The notes beneath the pieces are model-generated. The model was not told the DNA's origin and did no database searches. It worked only from the letters and a program-made list of their open reading frames with translations. A program made the position numbers and the translations under genes. From contig OZ026519.1 in the NCBI GenBank assembly GCA_964019695.1, forward strand, positions 25,971,213 through 26,035,212: DNA of 64,000 bases, written 5' to 3'. Below are positions 11,844-23,189 of the stretch, piece by piece. This DNA comes from Loripinus fragilis (lineage: Eukaryota > Mollusca > Bivalvia > Lucinida > Lucinidae). Within the stretch, counting starts at the first letter, position 1, and every line of letters starts with the position of its first letter.

Positions 11844-12370
11844 CAAGGGTCTTCTTTGTAAACTAAGAGCAGCTGGCATTTCTGGTAGCCGTCTATCCTG
11901 TTTCAGTAGCTATCTCTCTGAAAGGAGACAAAGAGTCATCCTTCCAGGCACACATTCTGATTGGAACTACATTTATGCGGGAGTCCCACAGGGATCCATT
12001 CTTGGTCCACTGCTATTTCTTCTGTACATAAATGATATTGTAAATGATATTGGCTCAAACATTAGATTATTTGCCGATGATACAAGCCTTTTTCTTGTTG
12101 TAGATAAACCCTGACACTGCAGCCAAAACCTTAAACTCAAAACACAATGGGCAAATACCTGGCTTGTAAAGTTCAACCCAGCAAAAACAGAATCCCTTTT
12201 AATAAGCAGAAAAGTCATAAAACCAGTTCACACACCTCTCTATATGCAAAATCATGAAATTAAAGAAGTTGAAAATCATAAACATCCTGGTTGATACTTT
12301 AGTAATGATGGAACTTGGCACACACATATCAATTATATCAAAGAAAATGCATGGCACAGAATAAAAAATA
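11844..12370 (+). pseudogene. LINE reverse transcriptase, catalytic palm and thumb
   Basis: After the frameshift: HKGLLCKLRAAGISG, GVPQGSILGPLLFLLYINDI (block 4), and LFADDTSLF at about 12067-12093, with the catalytic Asp pair intact. A stop at about 12111 and a frameshift precede WANTWLVKFNPAKTESLLIS and EVENHKHPG, then another stop. The catalytic motif survives but the frame is broken. Confidence 0.9.
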
Positions 12371-13207
12371 ATGCTAAAACTTAAGTTTCAACTAGATCGA
12401 AAATCTTTAGAAATCATCTACACCTCCTTCATTAGGCCTATTTTAGAGTAAGGCAACGAAATTTGGGATAACTGCACGCAGTATGAAAAGGATGACCTAG
12501 AAAAAATCCAAACAGAAGCAGCAAGAATTGCAACAGGGACAACAAAAATAATATCACTTGAAAACTTATATAGCGAAACAGGGTGGGACACATTAGACAT
12601 GAGAAGAAAAAAAAAACATACACTCTTTTACAAAATGGCACATAACCTGACTCCAGATTACCTAACCTCTCTTATACCTTCTACTGTTACTGAAACATCA
12701 AGCTACAACCTCAGAAACTCAAATAATATTAGGACTGTTCGCGCAAGATCAAGTCAGTACTTCTCCTCTTTCCTACCTTCAACTATTAGAGAATAGAACA
12801 GTCTTCCAGAAGAGCAAAGAAACTCTCCAACTATCGCCTCTTTCAAATACCAACTAAATCAGCCCAATTCTTTCACACCAAAATACTACTTCTTTGGAGA
12901 GCGACAAGCACAAATATTACACACTCGTCTACGAACTAAATGTATTTCTCTAAATCATGACATAATTCTCAAGAACTTGACTGACTCACCTCTCTGTAGA
13001 TGTGGCAGTATTGAAAATGCAGAACACTACCTATTACAATGCATTCTGTACTGCCAGCAAAGAATTGAGATGTTAAACTCAGTTTCTCAACTCTGTCATG
13101 TAACACTTGATGTTTTATTATCTGGTGACAGCTCACTTTCTATTGACACAAACAATAAAATATTCCTATCAGTGCATAAATTTATCACAGACTCAAAACG
13201 ATTCTAA
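12368..13207 (+). pseudogene. LINE ORF2 C-terminal region with CCHC-like motif
   Basis: Read mostly in one frame with internal stops: LDRKSLEIIYTSFIRPILE, LEKIQTEAARIATGTTK, LFYKMAHNLTPDYLTSLIP, and finally RCGSIENAEHYLLQC. The last segment carries a C-x-C-x7-H-x4-C arrangement typical of the C-terminal end of jockey and related ORF2 proteins. The final residues before the stop at 13207 (FITDSKRF) look like a natural C-terminus. Confidence 0.85.
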
Positions 13208-13809
13208 CACACCATCCAACTTAACTACGTTCTTGAAAGTTAATAAAATATATTTCTTAACCCATAAATACACTTATGTGGTAATTTCAATGACAGAACG
13301 CTTCTCTACAGATTATACAAGCAGTGTTCATGTCATGATTGGGAAGAAACCAGTTCAACAATCAATAACAAAAACCAAGTGGTTTGAAGTCCCTTGCCCC
13401 CACGATCTGTTTCCCCACCGTAATCCTCCTCATTTTGAGCTCTATTTTAGATACTTTTTTTTCTCTTTTTATTTTCGATACTCAGTACGCATATTTTTAT
13501 TGTTACATTTACTGTTTAACTCACATTCCAGTAACTAGGTATTAATCAACAAAATAATTGTACTAGAATTTATAAGCCTGCTAAATATCGTTTTGCAAAT
13601 TTCTTAGTACAAAAAATTAGCTTACAATAATCGTAATTAGCTAATGACCTGCCAATATTATTATATATGTTAATTTATTTCACATTGGGAAAGGAAATCT
13701 ATAAGCTCTAAGCTTTCATTACAATCCTATAGATTGCTATTGTATGTATATATGTCTTGCATGTCAATTTGAATCAGTTAAATAAAATATGTTTAAATCA
13801 ATGCTTTGT

Positions 13810-14049
13810 TGATATTTCAGTTAATCGCAATTACTGGCAGTTAAATGACAGTTAATAAACCACTAGCAGTGTAAACTCATAAATTGCTGTTTTTGGTTTA
13901 ACATAATGCATTTAAAAGAAAGTAAAGTACATAACAGTAATAACAGGTCTTTTTATTTGATAGAATCATATTGCTGGTCATTTGAATACAATTAAAAGTC
14001 TAAGCTTAAATTGTCACGTAGGAATAAGGAACAATTTGATAGGAATTCC
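13810..14049. other. No gene seen
   Basis: AT-rich flank between the LINE 3' end and the inverted D-type units. Confidence 0.45.
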
Positions 14050-14160
14050 TATTATTTCAGGGTAACGAAGTAACTCTGTTACCGCTATAGAGTTAATATA
14101 CATTATTCTGTGGCTTATATATTATGGGTTTAGAAAGCTGTAGTGTACAAAACTCTCCCT
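14050..14160 (-). repeat. D-type GTAAC-family unit (inverted)
   Basis: The reverse complement reads ...GGGAGAGTTTTGTACACTAC... followed by GTAACAGAGTTACTTCGTTAC, the same layout as the D units at 27.9 and 31.6 kb. A second inverted unit follows at about 14385-14520. Confidence 0.5.
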
Positions 14161-14384
14161 CATGGGTATTTTGGCAGCCTATCGTCTAGTGATAGTACTA
14201 CATTAAGTATTAATACATTTGAAGTAAATAACATATATAACTGTCATTTCATTGAGGTGTATTGTTTAAACGCATACTAACTGTTTTTGCTGCTATTTGA
14301 TAAATGTTTTAAAGGCAATCAGCATGTCGATAAATAAGAATTAGATATAACTTGGTATTTGCACAATAGAATTTGAAATTACAA

Positions 14385-14520
14385 TAGAGTAAGGTAGTTA
14401 ACACTGCTGTTACATTTCAGAGAGCTAACATGTGTCGTTTATCATCTAATATCATGTAGTTTCAGTAAAGCATAGTGTACAATATTCAAGCAGTGGGAGA
14501 GGAGGGTCTATTAGCATATT
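14385..14520 (-). repeat. D-type GTAAC-family unit (inverted), second copy
   Basis: The reverse complement contains GACCCTCCTCTCCC, TTGTACACTATG, ACACATGTTAGCTCTCTG and a terminal GTAACAGCAGTGTTAAC. It pairs with the unit at 7330-7425 in inverted orientation. Confidence 0.5.
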
Positions 14521-14754
14521 GTGATCTAATGTCATTTGAGCTTTCACTATAACATACTTTTCATTTTGATACTGACATCATTTTTTCCTCTCTTGACATC
14601 ATTTTAAAGTTAAAGTAACCTCTTTAAAATTCTGAGTCAGAGTCTATGCTCCAAATACAATATATCGCCAGTAATATTACTATAGCTGATCAAACAGTAC
14701 ATGTTTGCGCCAGCTGAAATCATAGTGCTCAATTTTCAAACCCTAAATAAGCCA

Positions 14755-14920
14755 AAAATGGGTACATCACTTTGTGACGTCACCATGACGTTAAAACGGC
14801 AAAAAAAATTGGAAACATTTTTTTTTTCTTAAACAAGATACATTTTGCTACAAGAAAATGTATGTTTGACACTTTTACCCAAAAATTCCCACGGGATTAC
14901 ACAGCGGCCTACACTATGTG
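14755..14920. repeat. Right arm of the 6.88-14.92 kb inverted repeat
   Basis: Reverse complement of 6882-7050: AAATTCCCACGGGATTACAC and GCGGCCTACACTAT close the arm, and TTTGTGACGTCAC carries the CRE-like palindrome. Confidence 0.65.
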
Positions 14921-14924
14921 CTCA

Positions 14925-15545
14925 GACAATGTTCGAAATTTTAACTATTCAAATTATCGTACTGAATAAATAAATAAAATAATGGTCCACAATGATTTTA
15001 ATCACACTTACGTTTTACTATAAATTAATCAGCACACGAGATGATGGTTCTTGTTATATCGACGAGACTGCGTGTATGCATGATCTCGACAGGGCTTTCG
15101 CTTCTCGGATATACAACGTATGTAAGTTGAAGAAGACTCCGAACAACTTTTAGACATCTAGTCTATGTTTGACCTGTATGCCATTTTCTAAAATATATTT
15201 TTTGTTACAAGATACAGCCACAGTGTTGTAACTGACTGTATTTAGCCTATGCGGCAGCATGTCAAACTGATTTACTAGTGTTTGCAAATCAGTTCTATAT
15301 GAAGCATGTTCTGCTTCAATCAAAGGTGGGAGTTGAGATGCCGTTAACAATACCATATACAATCGTTAGCTGTATCGTGACCTGTAGACGCTACCTAGCG
15401 ACATTTTTAAAACGTTTTTTTGAACTGGTTTATCTTCAAAACAAGTGTCTTCATTTTGAAATTTTAATGCAATATTGGCAAAAACTACAATGAAACAAGA
15501 GAAGGACATACCTTAACATCTAATCTTGATACTTTGAGTCTTGGT
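14925..15545. other. No gene seen
   Basis: Short open frames on both strands around 15150-15493 show no motif. Nothing further supported. Confidence 0.45.
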
Positions 15546-17146
15546 ATTTTAGTCAGGAAAAAAATCAGAAAAAGACGCTTAATTAAGAAGCTACAGGCAT
15601 TTTGTGAAGAAAAGGTTTTGAGATGCCTATTAGGGGTATTTTGGTATGCTGAATCCAAAAACCAATGTTGGCAAGCTGAAAAATGGCGTCTTCACTATCT
15701 AATTTGCATATTTCCAAGATGGCCGCCAAATTGAAGAAAAATCCATAAAAATCTGTAGAGTAACATGTTAAGGATGCTTAACTGGTACAAATCAATCCAA
15801 AAGCATCTTCTCATGATTGGAGATCTTCACTGACATCAATTTATGCATTTAGAATTAAAAATATGACCAAGCGGTAATCAGGGGAGACAACTTGAGCAAA
15901 AAATCTTGCTTCCGACTTAGTTAAGGTTTTTTCATGATAGTCCATGCATATTATCTGACCCAAATGTGTCAGGAATGATTTCATTATGACGAGAGCTTTA
16001 AAAAAATGCATCACAATGATATCACTATTGTTTGCAGGAAAATATAGCGATTTAAGCAAAATTCTGTAAGGTTCAGCTAGGGGAGGGGGTAAATGCGATT
16101 TTAAAGAAAGTGGGCCTGTACCTACAAAATGACTTGTATCTCAACAGCAATTCACCTTACACTATTAAACTTGCTATCAAATTATAGCTTAGATATAGTA
16201 CTTTTATCTGATGGAATGGTCTGATATGCAGATTAGTTATCCAATTTGCATATTCATCAATACAGATGAAAATTTCAGAAAATAAGGGAAAATTATAAAA
16301 AGGCAAATATAAACTGAATTCTGCCCACAAACTGTCCTTGTTGAATGTAATTATTTCATCAGTGATACAATACGACAAGTCCTTTTATTCAATGGTCATA
16401 TAATAAAATTATATCAAATGCATATTCATGAGTATTTATGAAAGTAAAAATAGAGGTAAAATCATGGAATAACTATTCCCCCCTCCCACACACACACCTG
16501 GGGAGGGGGCTTATTCTACTTACCTTGCACTCAAAGACAGCTAATCATGGATGCGAAATTGTTCAATGGGACCACTAATACCACTAAATACCAAAAATTC
16601 TTATTGTCTCCGAAAATAAACCTATTTTGATTACATTTTGCTTTTGCATATTCATGAGTATTAATAAAAAAAAAATAAAAATAAAATAAAATTCGTAGAA
16701 AAAATAAGGGGGTGTACCTTTACAAGTTACCCATATGTCATTTGCTAGTTATCATAGACTATCAAACTGGGTACCAAATCAAAGCCTAGACATAATACTT
16801 TTATCAAATGGTACGGAATGCAAATAATCAAATTGGAATAGTCATGAATATTTATGAAAACACGAGAAATAAGAGAAAAATGGTAGAAAAAAATAAGAAG
16901 GGTGCGTACAATATTACATAAATGTAAGCTGCTAACTTTTCTAGACTACCAAACTTGTTACCAAATTAAAGCTGAGACATTACACTTTAACCCAATAGTA
17001 TGACATACAAATGATCTATTTTGCATGTTCATGAATATTAATGAAAACATTAGAAATAAGAGAAAAATGTTAGAAAATTTAATATATTGCATTAGTTAGA
17101 TGGCCTCCATGCGAGCTGAACATTTCTTGTACTTCAACAACAGCAG

Positions 17147-17493
17147 AATCTAGGGCGAAGATTCGGTACCAGTAAGATGCATTTAAGCCCCCCCCCCCCA
17201 CCGGTGGCTTAGGCTGCTGTCCGTTCTAAGGTGGTGGTTCTGTTGTTGTTGACTTTTTGTTTATTGTTACTCCCATTGTGGGATCTGTAACTGTTCTATG
17301 TTTTGTTGTACTTTACTATATGTCCATTCTAGTATTGCAATCATCTTGATGGGGAAGAGAGAGCTGGTTGCTTTGCTAAATTTGTCTTCCTGGTGTCTCG
17401 TGATGGTTGAGCGGCTCTTCCTCGCGGTGCCATTGGGCTGTCTGTGGTTTGTGATTGTGGTATTTCCTGATCATATTCATTTACTATTTTAAA
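17147..17493 (-). repeat. Family A repeat inserted in the tandem array
   Basis: Inverted relative to the copy at 8030. It starts TCTAGGGCGAAGATTCGGTA, contains a poly-C run and GATGGGGAAGAGAGAGCTGG, and ends GTATTTCCTGATCAT. It interrupts the ~230 bp unit structure, so it inserted after the array formed. Confidence 0.75.
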
Positions 17494-17616
17494 GGGCTTT
17501 ACATACAACATAACCCATATGACAGCTGCTAACTATTCTAAACTTCCAAAATTGGTACCAAATGAAAGGCCAGTCATAGTACTTTAACACAATAGTCTGT
17601 GTACAAATCTTATTTA

Positions 17617-17822
17617 GGGAGCGCAGTGGCTCAGTGGTAGAGTGCTTGACTTGAGACCGAGGGGCCGCAAGTTCGAGCCTTACTGGCGTCACTGCGTTGT
17701 GTCCTTGAGAAAGAACATTAATCCTAGCTTAGTACTGGTTCAACCCAGGAAGACCCGTCCCTTTACAACTGAAAGAATGTTGATGGGACGTAAAGAATCA
17801 AATCAAACAAAACAAAAAAAAA
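17617..17822 (+). mobile_element. Full-length tRNA-derived SINE with perfect target duplication
   Basis: The ~75 nt head resembles a tRNA: GGGAGCGCAGTGGCTCAGTG (box A region) and AGTTCGAGCC (box B). The body includes TTGTGTCCTTGAGAAAGAAC and TTAGTACTGGTTCAACCCAG, and the tail AATCAAATCAAACAAAAC ends in an A run. The 14 bp ACAAATCTTATTTA lies on both sides (17603-17616 and 17823-17836) without mismatch. That proves insertion by target-primed reverse transcription and implies a fairly young copy. The TGTGTCCTTG... block resembles a central domain shared by several molluscan SINEs, from memory. Confidence 0.9.
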
Positions 17823-18589
17823 ACAAATCTTATTTACATATTTGTGAATATTTATGAAAGCATTAAACAAAGAAAGAAAAATTGCAGAAAAATTATAATG
17901 GGTATATCTACAAAATTACCTATATCTCATCTGCTGATTGTCATAGAGTAACAAGCCTGGTAGCAAATAACTGCTAAGACATAGCACATTTTATGCCATA
18001 ATCGGATGTGCAACTCATTTTATAATTATATTCTTGAATATTAATTTAAATGTTAGAAATGAGAGAAAAATGGTAATACAATTCAGGGGGTGTACCTACA
18101 AAATTACTCATATTATAGCTGCTTATATGCCTAGATTACCACACTTGGTACCGACTTAAAATAAAGACATTTTACTTTACTCAATAGCCATTATGTGAAA
18201 TTATCCAATTTTTAAATTTATTAATATTAATTTAAACATTAGAAATGAGAGAAAAAAACATAGAAAAATTAGTGGGGGTCTACTTTTAAAATTACTCCTA
18301 TCTCATCTTTAAATTATTCTAGACAATTAATCTTAGTCTCAAACTAAGGCTGATACATAGTATTTTATTCCAATGGTCAGATATACAATCAATTAACAAA
18401 CATATTCATGAATATTGATAAAAACTATGGAAAACTAATGAAAAATTGAAAACGAATCAATAAGGTTGTATCTTCAAAATACAGTCATTAATAAGCAAAT
18501 TAGATAATTTGCTTATCAAACAACACTATTGAAGAACTTTTTCTGGACTTAAATTTGGGAACAAATTCAGAAAGTAAGTGAGTATGAAA

Positions 18590-19020
18590 TCTAGGATAAA
18601 TAGCAGCTGAGATATGAGTAATTTTGCATGTACACTTTATTAATTGTTCTCTAATTTATTCTCATTTCTAATATTTAATTAATTTTCATAAATACAATTT
18701 TTAGATAATTTGCATATTGGTCCATTAAGTAAACATGATATGTATTAGCATTAAATTGGTACCAAGGCTTGTAGTATAGGATAGGAAGCAGCTGAGATGT
18801 GGATGAATTTACATGTACACCCCCTCAGTTTTCACGATTTTTCTCTTATTTCTAATATTTTCATTAATATTCATGAATATGCAAATTTGATAATTTGCAT
18901 ATCTGAACATTGGATGAAAGTCCTATGTCTTAACATTCAGTTTAAAAGTTATGGATGAGTTGCTGCTGAGATATGAGTACTTTTGTAGGGACATCTCCAT
19001 TCTTAAGAAGCGCATTATGC
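18590..19020. repeat. Tandem units in reverse orientation
   Basis: The reverse complement of this stretch carries the same landmarks as the forward array: CATATTCATGAATATTAATG, AGAAATAAGAGAAAAATC and GGGGGTGTACATGTAAATTC. About two units are recognisable. They mirror the forward array around a centre near 18.5 kb. Confidence 0.65.
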
Positions 19021-19759
19021 GTTGCATGGAAACCATGCGATTTTACATAGCTCAAATAGGTATATTCTTTAGGGCAATATTTTCCCCATTTAGGTGGTCT
19101 CCAAAAACAATTTGACACACATTAAAAGTTTTTTTCCTGATCGTGCAAGGTTGGACTAATTAGACCCTAGGGTACTAAGGAATGAGCATGCTGTTACTTT
19201 TTATAGACATAAAATGTACCATGTATTTGGGCATGGACATTATGACATATTTATTTTAAAACAAAACAACTTGTTGATTATCAAAGTTTCTTTCTAATTT
19301 ATTACTTGAAAAGCTGGTAAACAGTCGAAAATTGTGCTATGAATAAAACTAACATTTAAAAGTAGGATACTGAATAAGGCAAGTTTATATAATGATTTTA
19401 TAGACTAATATTTATTACCATGAATACGGTAATATCCTAGAATAGTTATGTAAATTGCCGCCAAAACCATGTACTCTAATGGTAAAACAATCTTAGGACA
19501 TAAAACAAATGATTTTGGATGCAAAAAACATTGTCAAAAAATAAATTATTTCAGTTATATGTCAAATTCCATGATTTTGGCGGCCATTTTGAAAATATGC
19601 AAATTAGGCCATTAAGACGTTATTTCTCAGCTTGCCAACATTGGTTTTCGGATTCAGCATACCAAATTACCCCTAATCAAGGTGTCAAACCCTTTTCTTC
19701 ACAAAATGCCTGTACTTGTTAACTTTTCTGATTTTTTTTCCTGACTATTTCGAATTAAA

Positions 19760-20495
19760 GCATCAAAAAGCAACGCCGTTTGGCGTGCTCCACTGAAAAT
19801 GATATGAAATATGCAAGAAAGGCCCAACCGATTTGGATGAAACTGGACAACATTTTTAATCATTCAATGCCAAAGTGTTTACAAATAACAAAAAATAATA
19901 ACATCTTGACGAATAACATCCGATAATCTGCAAACACCCTTGAAGTCTGAGATTTCCCGCGTCTCTCTCTCGCTGTACCCTTTTTCGAACGTCAAACATA
20001 TATTTTGTAATCAGGACAACAAAGAGTTTAGGATAATATTTATACATATTTCACAAAATATTGAAATAAGAACAATCAGTTTTACTCTTTTTAGAAAGGC
20101 TTGCGAAGTATTGTCGGTGTGTCAATGAAATATAATTGATGAATGATGTTATATGTAAATTGTAGTTGCCTCATGTGAATAAAGCTGCTTCAACAGCGGC
20201 TGGGACAAGTAGATTAGTTAAATCTTACAACTTCATAATTGCAATGTATAATAAGTACATGAAATAAACTTGAAATTAGTTTTGCGACCCACTTTCTGCT
20301 GAAAAATGCTTCATAATGTGGACACTCATTTGTTGACTAGTTAAGCAGTGTATGTTTTGCTCTGTAGTAAATGCATAATTATATAATGTATTTCGAATAA
20401 AAACATGTATTGCGAAAGATAATGTTAGGAAAGCACATAAACAAAAACGATACGCATTTCAAACCATAACAGACATTCGTGGCATATACATAATG
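19760..20495. other. No gene seen
   Basis: Short frames on both strands between 19856 and 20128 have no recognisable features. Confidence 0.45.
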
Positions 20496-20499
20496 TTTA

Positions 20500-21260
20500 A
20501 TGGACAGTCAGCTCGGAATGTAAACTGGTTCCGAGTTGTTCAAATTAACAACTGGTCATGTATAATGTTAGGTGGGCTGTGATTGGTCGGCCAATCATAA
20601 GTTTTATTACAAATCGTAACGTTGACAAGACAACCACAGAAAAATGACTGCCTCCGCCAACGAATACCGACGTTAACGGCGACGTTGACGTCACGAAAAC
20701 CATGCCAACACAATAACAAGTTTAAATGACGTTTAAATGCAGCGTTACAAACTCGATAAACGTCATAGAAATGAAAATGATAAAGAGATATTTAAAAGAA
20801 AAACCCATAAGCTTTTTTCTGAGGCCTGTATGGAAATTATAAACCTGTTCCGAGTTGTCGGCTAGCTCCGTGACATTCCGTGAGACGGGCAGATTTCTGC
20901 CCGTTTGATTTATCGATGACCTGTCCCTACAATAGCCAGTGTAGGGGAGAGAAACAGTCTACTCGGAATGTTCATATTCATTCTAGACCAGTCTAGTCAA
21001 ATATGTTTTGTAGTATGGCTGATGCTTTTTTCTTTGATCTTTGCTGATGTTTAAATCAGACACCCTAGAATAACGACGAAGGAGGAGCTTAAAACCGTAC
21101 TCTAACTTCCAATTTTAGTTAAACAGCGATGTAGGCGGTAACTATCTAAATAGCGACAAAATAACCCGTAGGTAAATGTAATATAATTGACAGCTTAGGC
21201 CGGATGCAGGGAGGAGCGAATGTAAATTTCGTCAGGTGTCAGTAACGCGTGTTTATTTGT
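20500..21260. other. Region with repeated CTCGGAATG motifs, no gene
   Basis: GCTCGGAATGTAAACTGGTT, CTGTTCCGAGTTGT and CTACTCGGAATGTTC are scattered here in both orientations. Small palindromes such as CGGGCAGATTTCTGCCCG are present. Likely decayed fold-back material. Confidence 0.35.
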
Positions 21261-21281
21261 GCCTGCGCCATACTACAAGCT

Positions 21282-21378
21282 AAATAAAGCATTTTTCCTC
21301 GGCTTTCTGTTTTAACCGCTCGGTGGGCTACGCCCACCTCGCGGTTTAAACAAGAAAGCCTCGGAAAAGTATCCTTTA
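21282..21378. repeat. Long imperfect hairpin (~97 bp)
   Basis: The arms TTTTCCTCGGCTTTCTG...AACCGCTCGGTGGGC and GCCCACCTCGCGGTTTAAAC...AAAGCCTCGGAAAA pair across a TAC centre near 21329. The pairing extends outward to AATAAAG/CTTTATT. Fold-back element or its solo hairpin; non-coding. Confidence 0.7.
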
Positions 21379-21479
21379 TTTATTACTTATTGCTTGGATT
21401 GGTCTAAAATATGTAGTAAAGTTTTTGAACTAGGCTCCGTAGTATAACATATAGCGCCTAGATTGCAAGTTTTCCGGAC

Positions 21480-21720
21480 AGTCAAATATAAAGGCCCTGG
21501 AAGGGGGGTCCCAGTATCCCATTAATCATTTTGAAAAATATCCCATATTCCTGAAATAAATATGGCAAATAACACCAAAATTCAGAAAGCATTGTGTCCC
21601 CATATCCCTAAAAATGTTCCATGTATCCCGCATCCCTTTAAATATTTACAAAAATATCCCGTATCCCTTTAGGTTTTTGGCCAATATCCCTGTATCCATA
21701 GGCAAAAATAAGTAAAGCTT
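21480..21720. repeat. Degenerate 'ATATCCC' repeat cluster
   Basis: CCCAGTATCCCATTAA, ATATCCCATATTCC, CCATATCCCTAAAA, ATCCCGCATCCCTTTAA and ATATCCCGTATCCCTTTA follow one another at irregular spacing. It resembles a decayed minisatellite. Confidence 0.5.
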
Positions 21721-22535
21721 TCCAATATATATTTGTAATCAGACATATATTGATATAATAACGCCACGGCATGTCGATTATGTTTGGTACATTCCCTTAT
21801 ATTTACAATTGACACATGCTGTATTATATCAGGCATGTACTGGTTAATATCACTCAAATTCATTCATAGTTATGCAATCACATATTGTTTTCCTCGAGGT
21901 AATTCTCTTCAAAAATTGAAAAGCCTGCTTGATTAACTTCTGTAAAATTCAAGTTGACCCGTCTTCCGCCTGGGGTGTTTTCCAAGATGACAACAGGGTA
22001 TTGAATTAAGAAAAATGAAATCTACCTCATGAATTTATATTTCTACTTCATCAGCGATGGATCAGAATATATTTCCATTTGTATTTGCAAGACCAGGATC
22101 TGTCAAAACAGTTCTTCTTGGCGCTAATAATTCCAATTGCACCGGGTGAGCCAGCCGTATAATCGGAACTCGATTTGATTATACCAGCTGATTACATCCT
22201 CTTCGTGTTTCCATCTCATTTGAAATTTCTCCCACTAGGCTTTCCAAATTTCGATCTTCTGAAGACAATAGCCAGCAACTGTATTGGGCTCATTAGTCAT
22301 GTAGTACACTAGAGTCTGATATCGAATACAACCATAAAACAATACGCTCTTTGCATGCTGGCTAGTTTTCCATGTTTTTGTCGTATGTTGATTTTTTCTC
22401 AAATGCACTGGCACAATATTGCAGAAATACCATCAGAGTTTGCACCAAGATTTGGCCCAACGTGCATGATCTGGGTCCAAACCAATTTGCAAAATATCCG
22501 TTGTCATCTTAACATCATAGGTAATCATTGTGGCT
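21721..22535. other. No gene seen
   Basis: No convincing coding region. An open frame at 22355-22573 runs into the fold-back arm that follows and is not considered a gene. Confidence 0.45.
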
Positions 22536-23184
22536 TATACGAGGGACGTTTTTTTATGTTCGTAGAGAGGTAGATTTAATGAAAACGGCGAAAGTAAAAG
22601 CATACATCATGCATATATTTGGAAAGATTGAGCTTTTATCTATACATGCAATCTTAAATTATTTCAAAATACATTACTTTAATGCCTTCTAAGAGGCAAA
22701 GACATACCTATATATCGCACACTGGAAATATGGTAGAAATGTGACATTTTAACTTTTTACTATAAAAGTTTATATGCCTACTGTTCAATTTGCTAAGGTT
22801 CCAAACAAATCTTCCATATCCAATAATTGCTGCGCATTTGCTATAATGCTTATATAATATTGTAGCACGTGGTGTCCTTGATCTGCAGCCAAAGTTTCAG
22901 CAGCTGTGCACGGCTATGGACCCATTTTCATGCAATTGTTTCTAACGTTCTGTCAGAGACTAAGTCCATAAAATGCCACATTTCTACCATATTTCCAGTG
23001 TGCGATATATAGGTATGTCTTTGCCTCTTAGAAGGCATTAAAGTAATGTATTTTGAAATATTTTAAGGTTGCATGTAAAGATAAAAGCCCAATCTTTCCA
23101 AATATATGCATGATGTATGTATTTACTTTCGCCGTTTTCATTAAATCTACCTCTCTACGAACATAAAAAACGTCCCTCGTATAT
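22536..23184. mobile_element. Fold-back element with ~200 bp arms, mariner-like tips
   Basis: The left arm (22537-22738) begins TATACGAGGGACGTTTTTTT and is repeated in reverse at 22980-23182, ending ACGTCCCTCGTATA. The arms agree over about 200 bp with few differences. The loop is about 240 bp. TA bases flank both tips, and ACGAGGG is a common start of mariner-type inverted repeats. No transposase is present. Short frames that start in the arms are artefacts. Confidence 0.8.
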
Positions 23185-23189
23185 ACATC

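Larger units (their letters stand above)
10785..13800 (+). mobile_element. Degenerate jockey-superfamily LINE (non-LTR retrotransposon), 5'-truncated
   Basis: Across several frames the strand encodes reverse transcriptase followed by the C-terminal region of a jockey/CR1-type ORF2. The endonuclease part is absent, so the copy is 5'-truncated near 10.78 kb. The coding remnant ends at 13207. About 600 bp of AT-rich 3' UTR follows, ending near AATAAAATATGTTTAAATC at about 13.8 kb. It lies inside the 6.88-14.92 kb inverted repeat. The 3' boundary and target duplications are not certain. Confidence 0.85.
16080..18480. repeat. Diverged tandem array, ~230 bp unit, forward orientation
   Basis: Each unit carries TTGCATATTCATGAATATTA, then AGAAATAAGAGAAAAATG, a G-rich GGGGGTGTACCTACAAAATT, CAAACTTGGTACCAAATTAA and AGACATAGTACTTTTA. 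About nine to ten units can be followed at different degrees of decay. The array is interrupted by a family A repeat (17147-17493) and a SINE (17617-17822), both inserted later. Confidence 0.75.
15549..19751. mobile_element. Palindromic element with internal tandem arrays (~4.2 kb)
   Basis: The left arm 15549-15738 (AGTCAGGAAAAAAATCAGAA ... TTGCATATTTCCAAGATGG) is matched in reverse by 19560-19748, in detail over about 190 bp. Between the arms lie ~230 bp tandem units. They run in one orientation from about 16.08 to 18.48 kb and in the opposite orientation from about 18.59 to 19.02 kb. The pivot near 18.48-18.53 kb is itself a palindrome (AAGCAAATTAGATAATTTGCTT). No protein is encoded. A fragment of the same terminal sequence occurs at about 52420-52500, so the family is dispersed. 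Confidence 0.7.

Noticed and set aside
17298..17492. 64-residue hydrophobic frame, seen again at 23553 and 39383
   Set aside because: It is family A repeat sequence read through. It recurs because the repeat recurs, and synonymous versus other changes show no sign of coding constraint by eye.
10478..17822. The LINE at 10.8-13.8 kb as the mobiliser of the SINE
   Set aside because: The 3' tails differ: the SINE ends AATCAAATCAAACAAA while the LINE ends near AATAAAATATGTTTAAATC, so no shared 3' recognition sequence is visible.
16080..19020. CRISPR-like array
   Set aside because: The units are ~230 bp, diverged throughout and inverted around a centre; there are no short identical repeats with unique spacers, and the DNA is eukaryotic.
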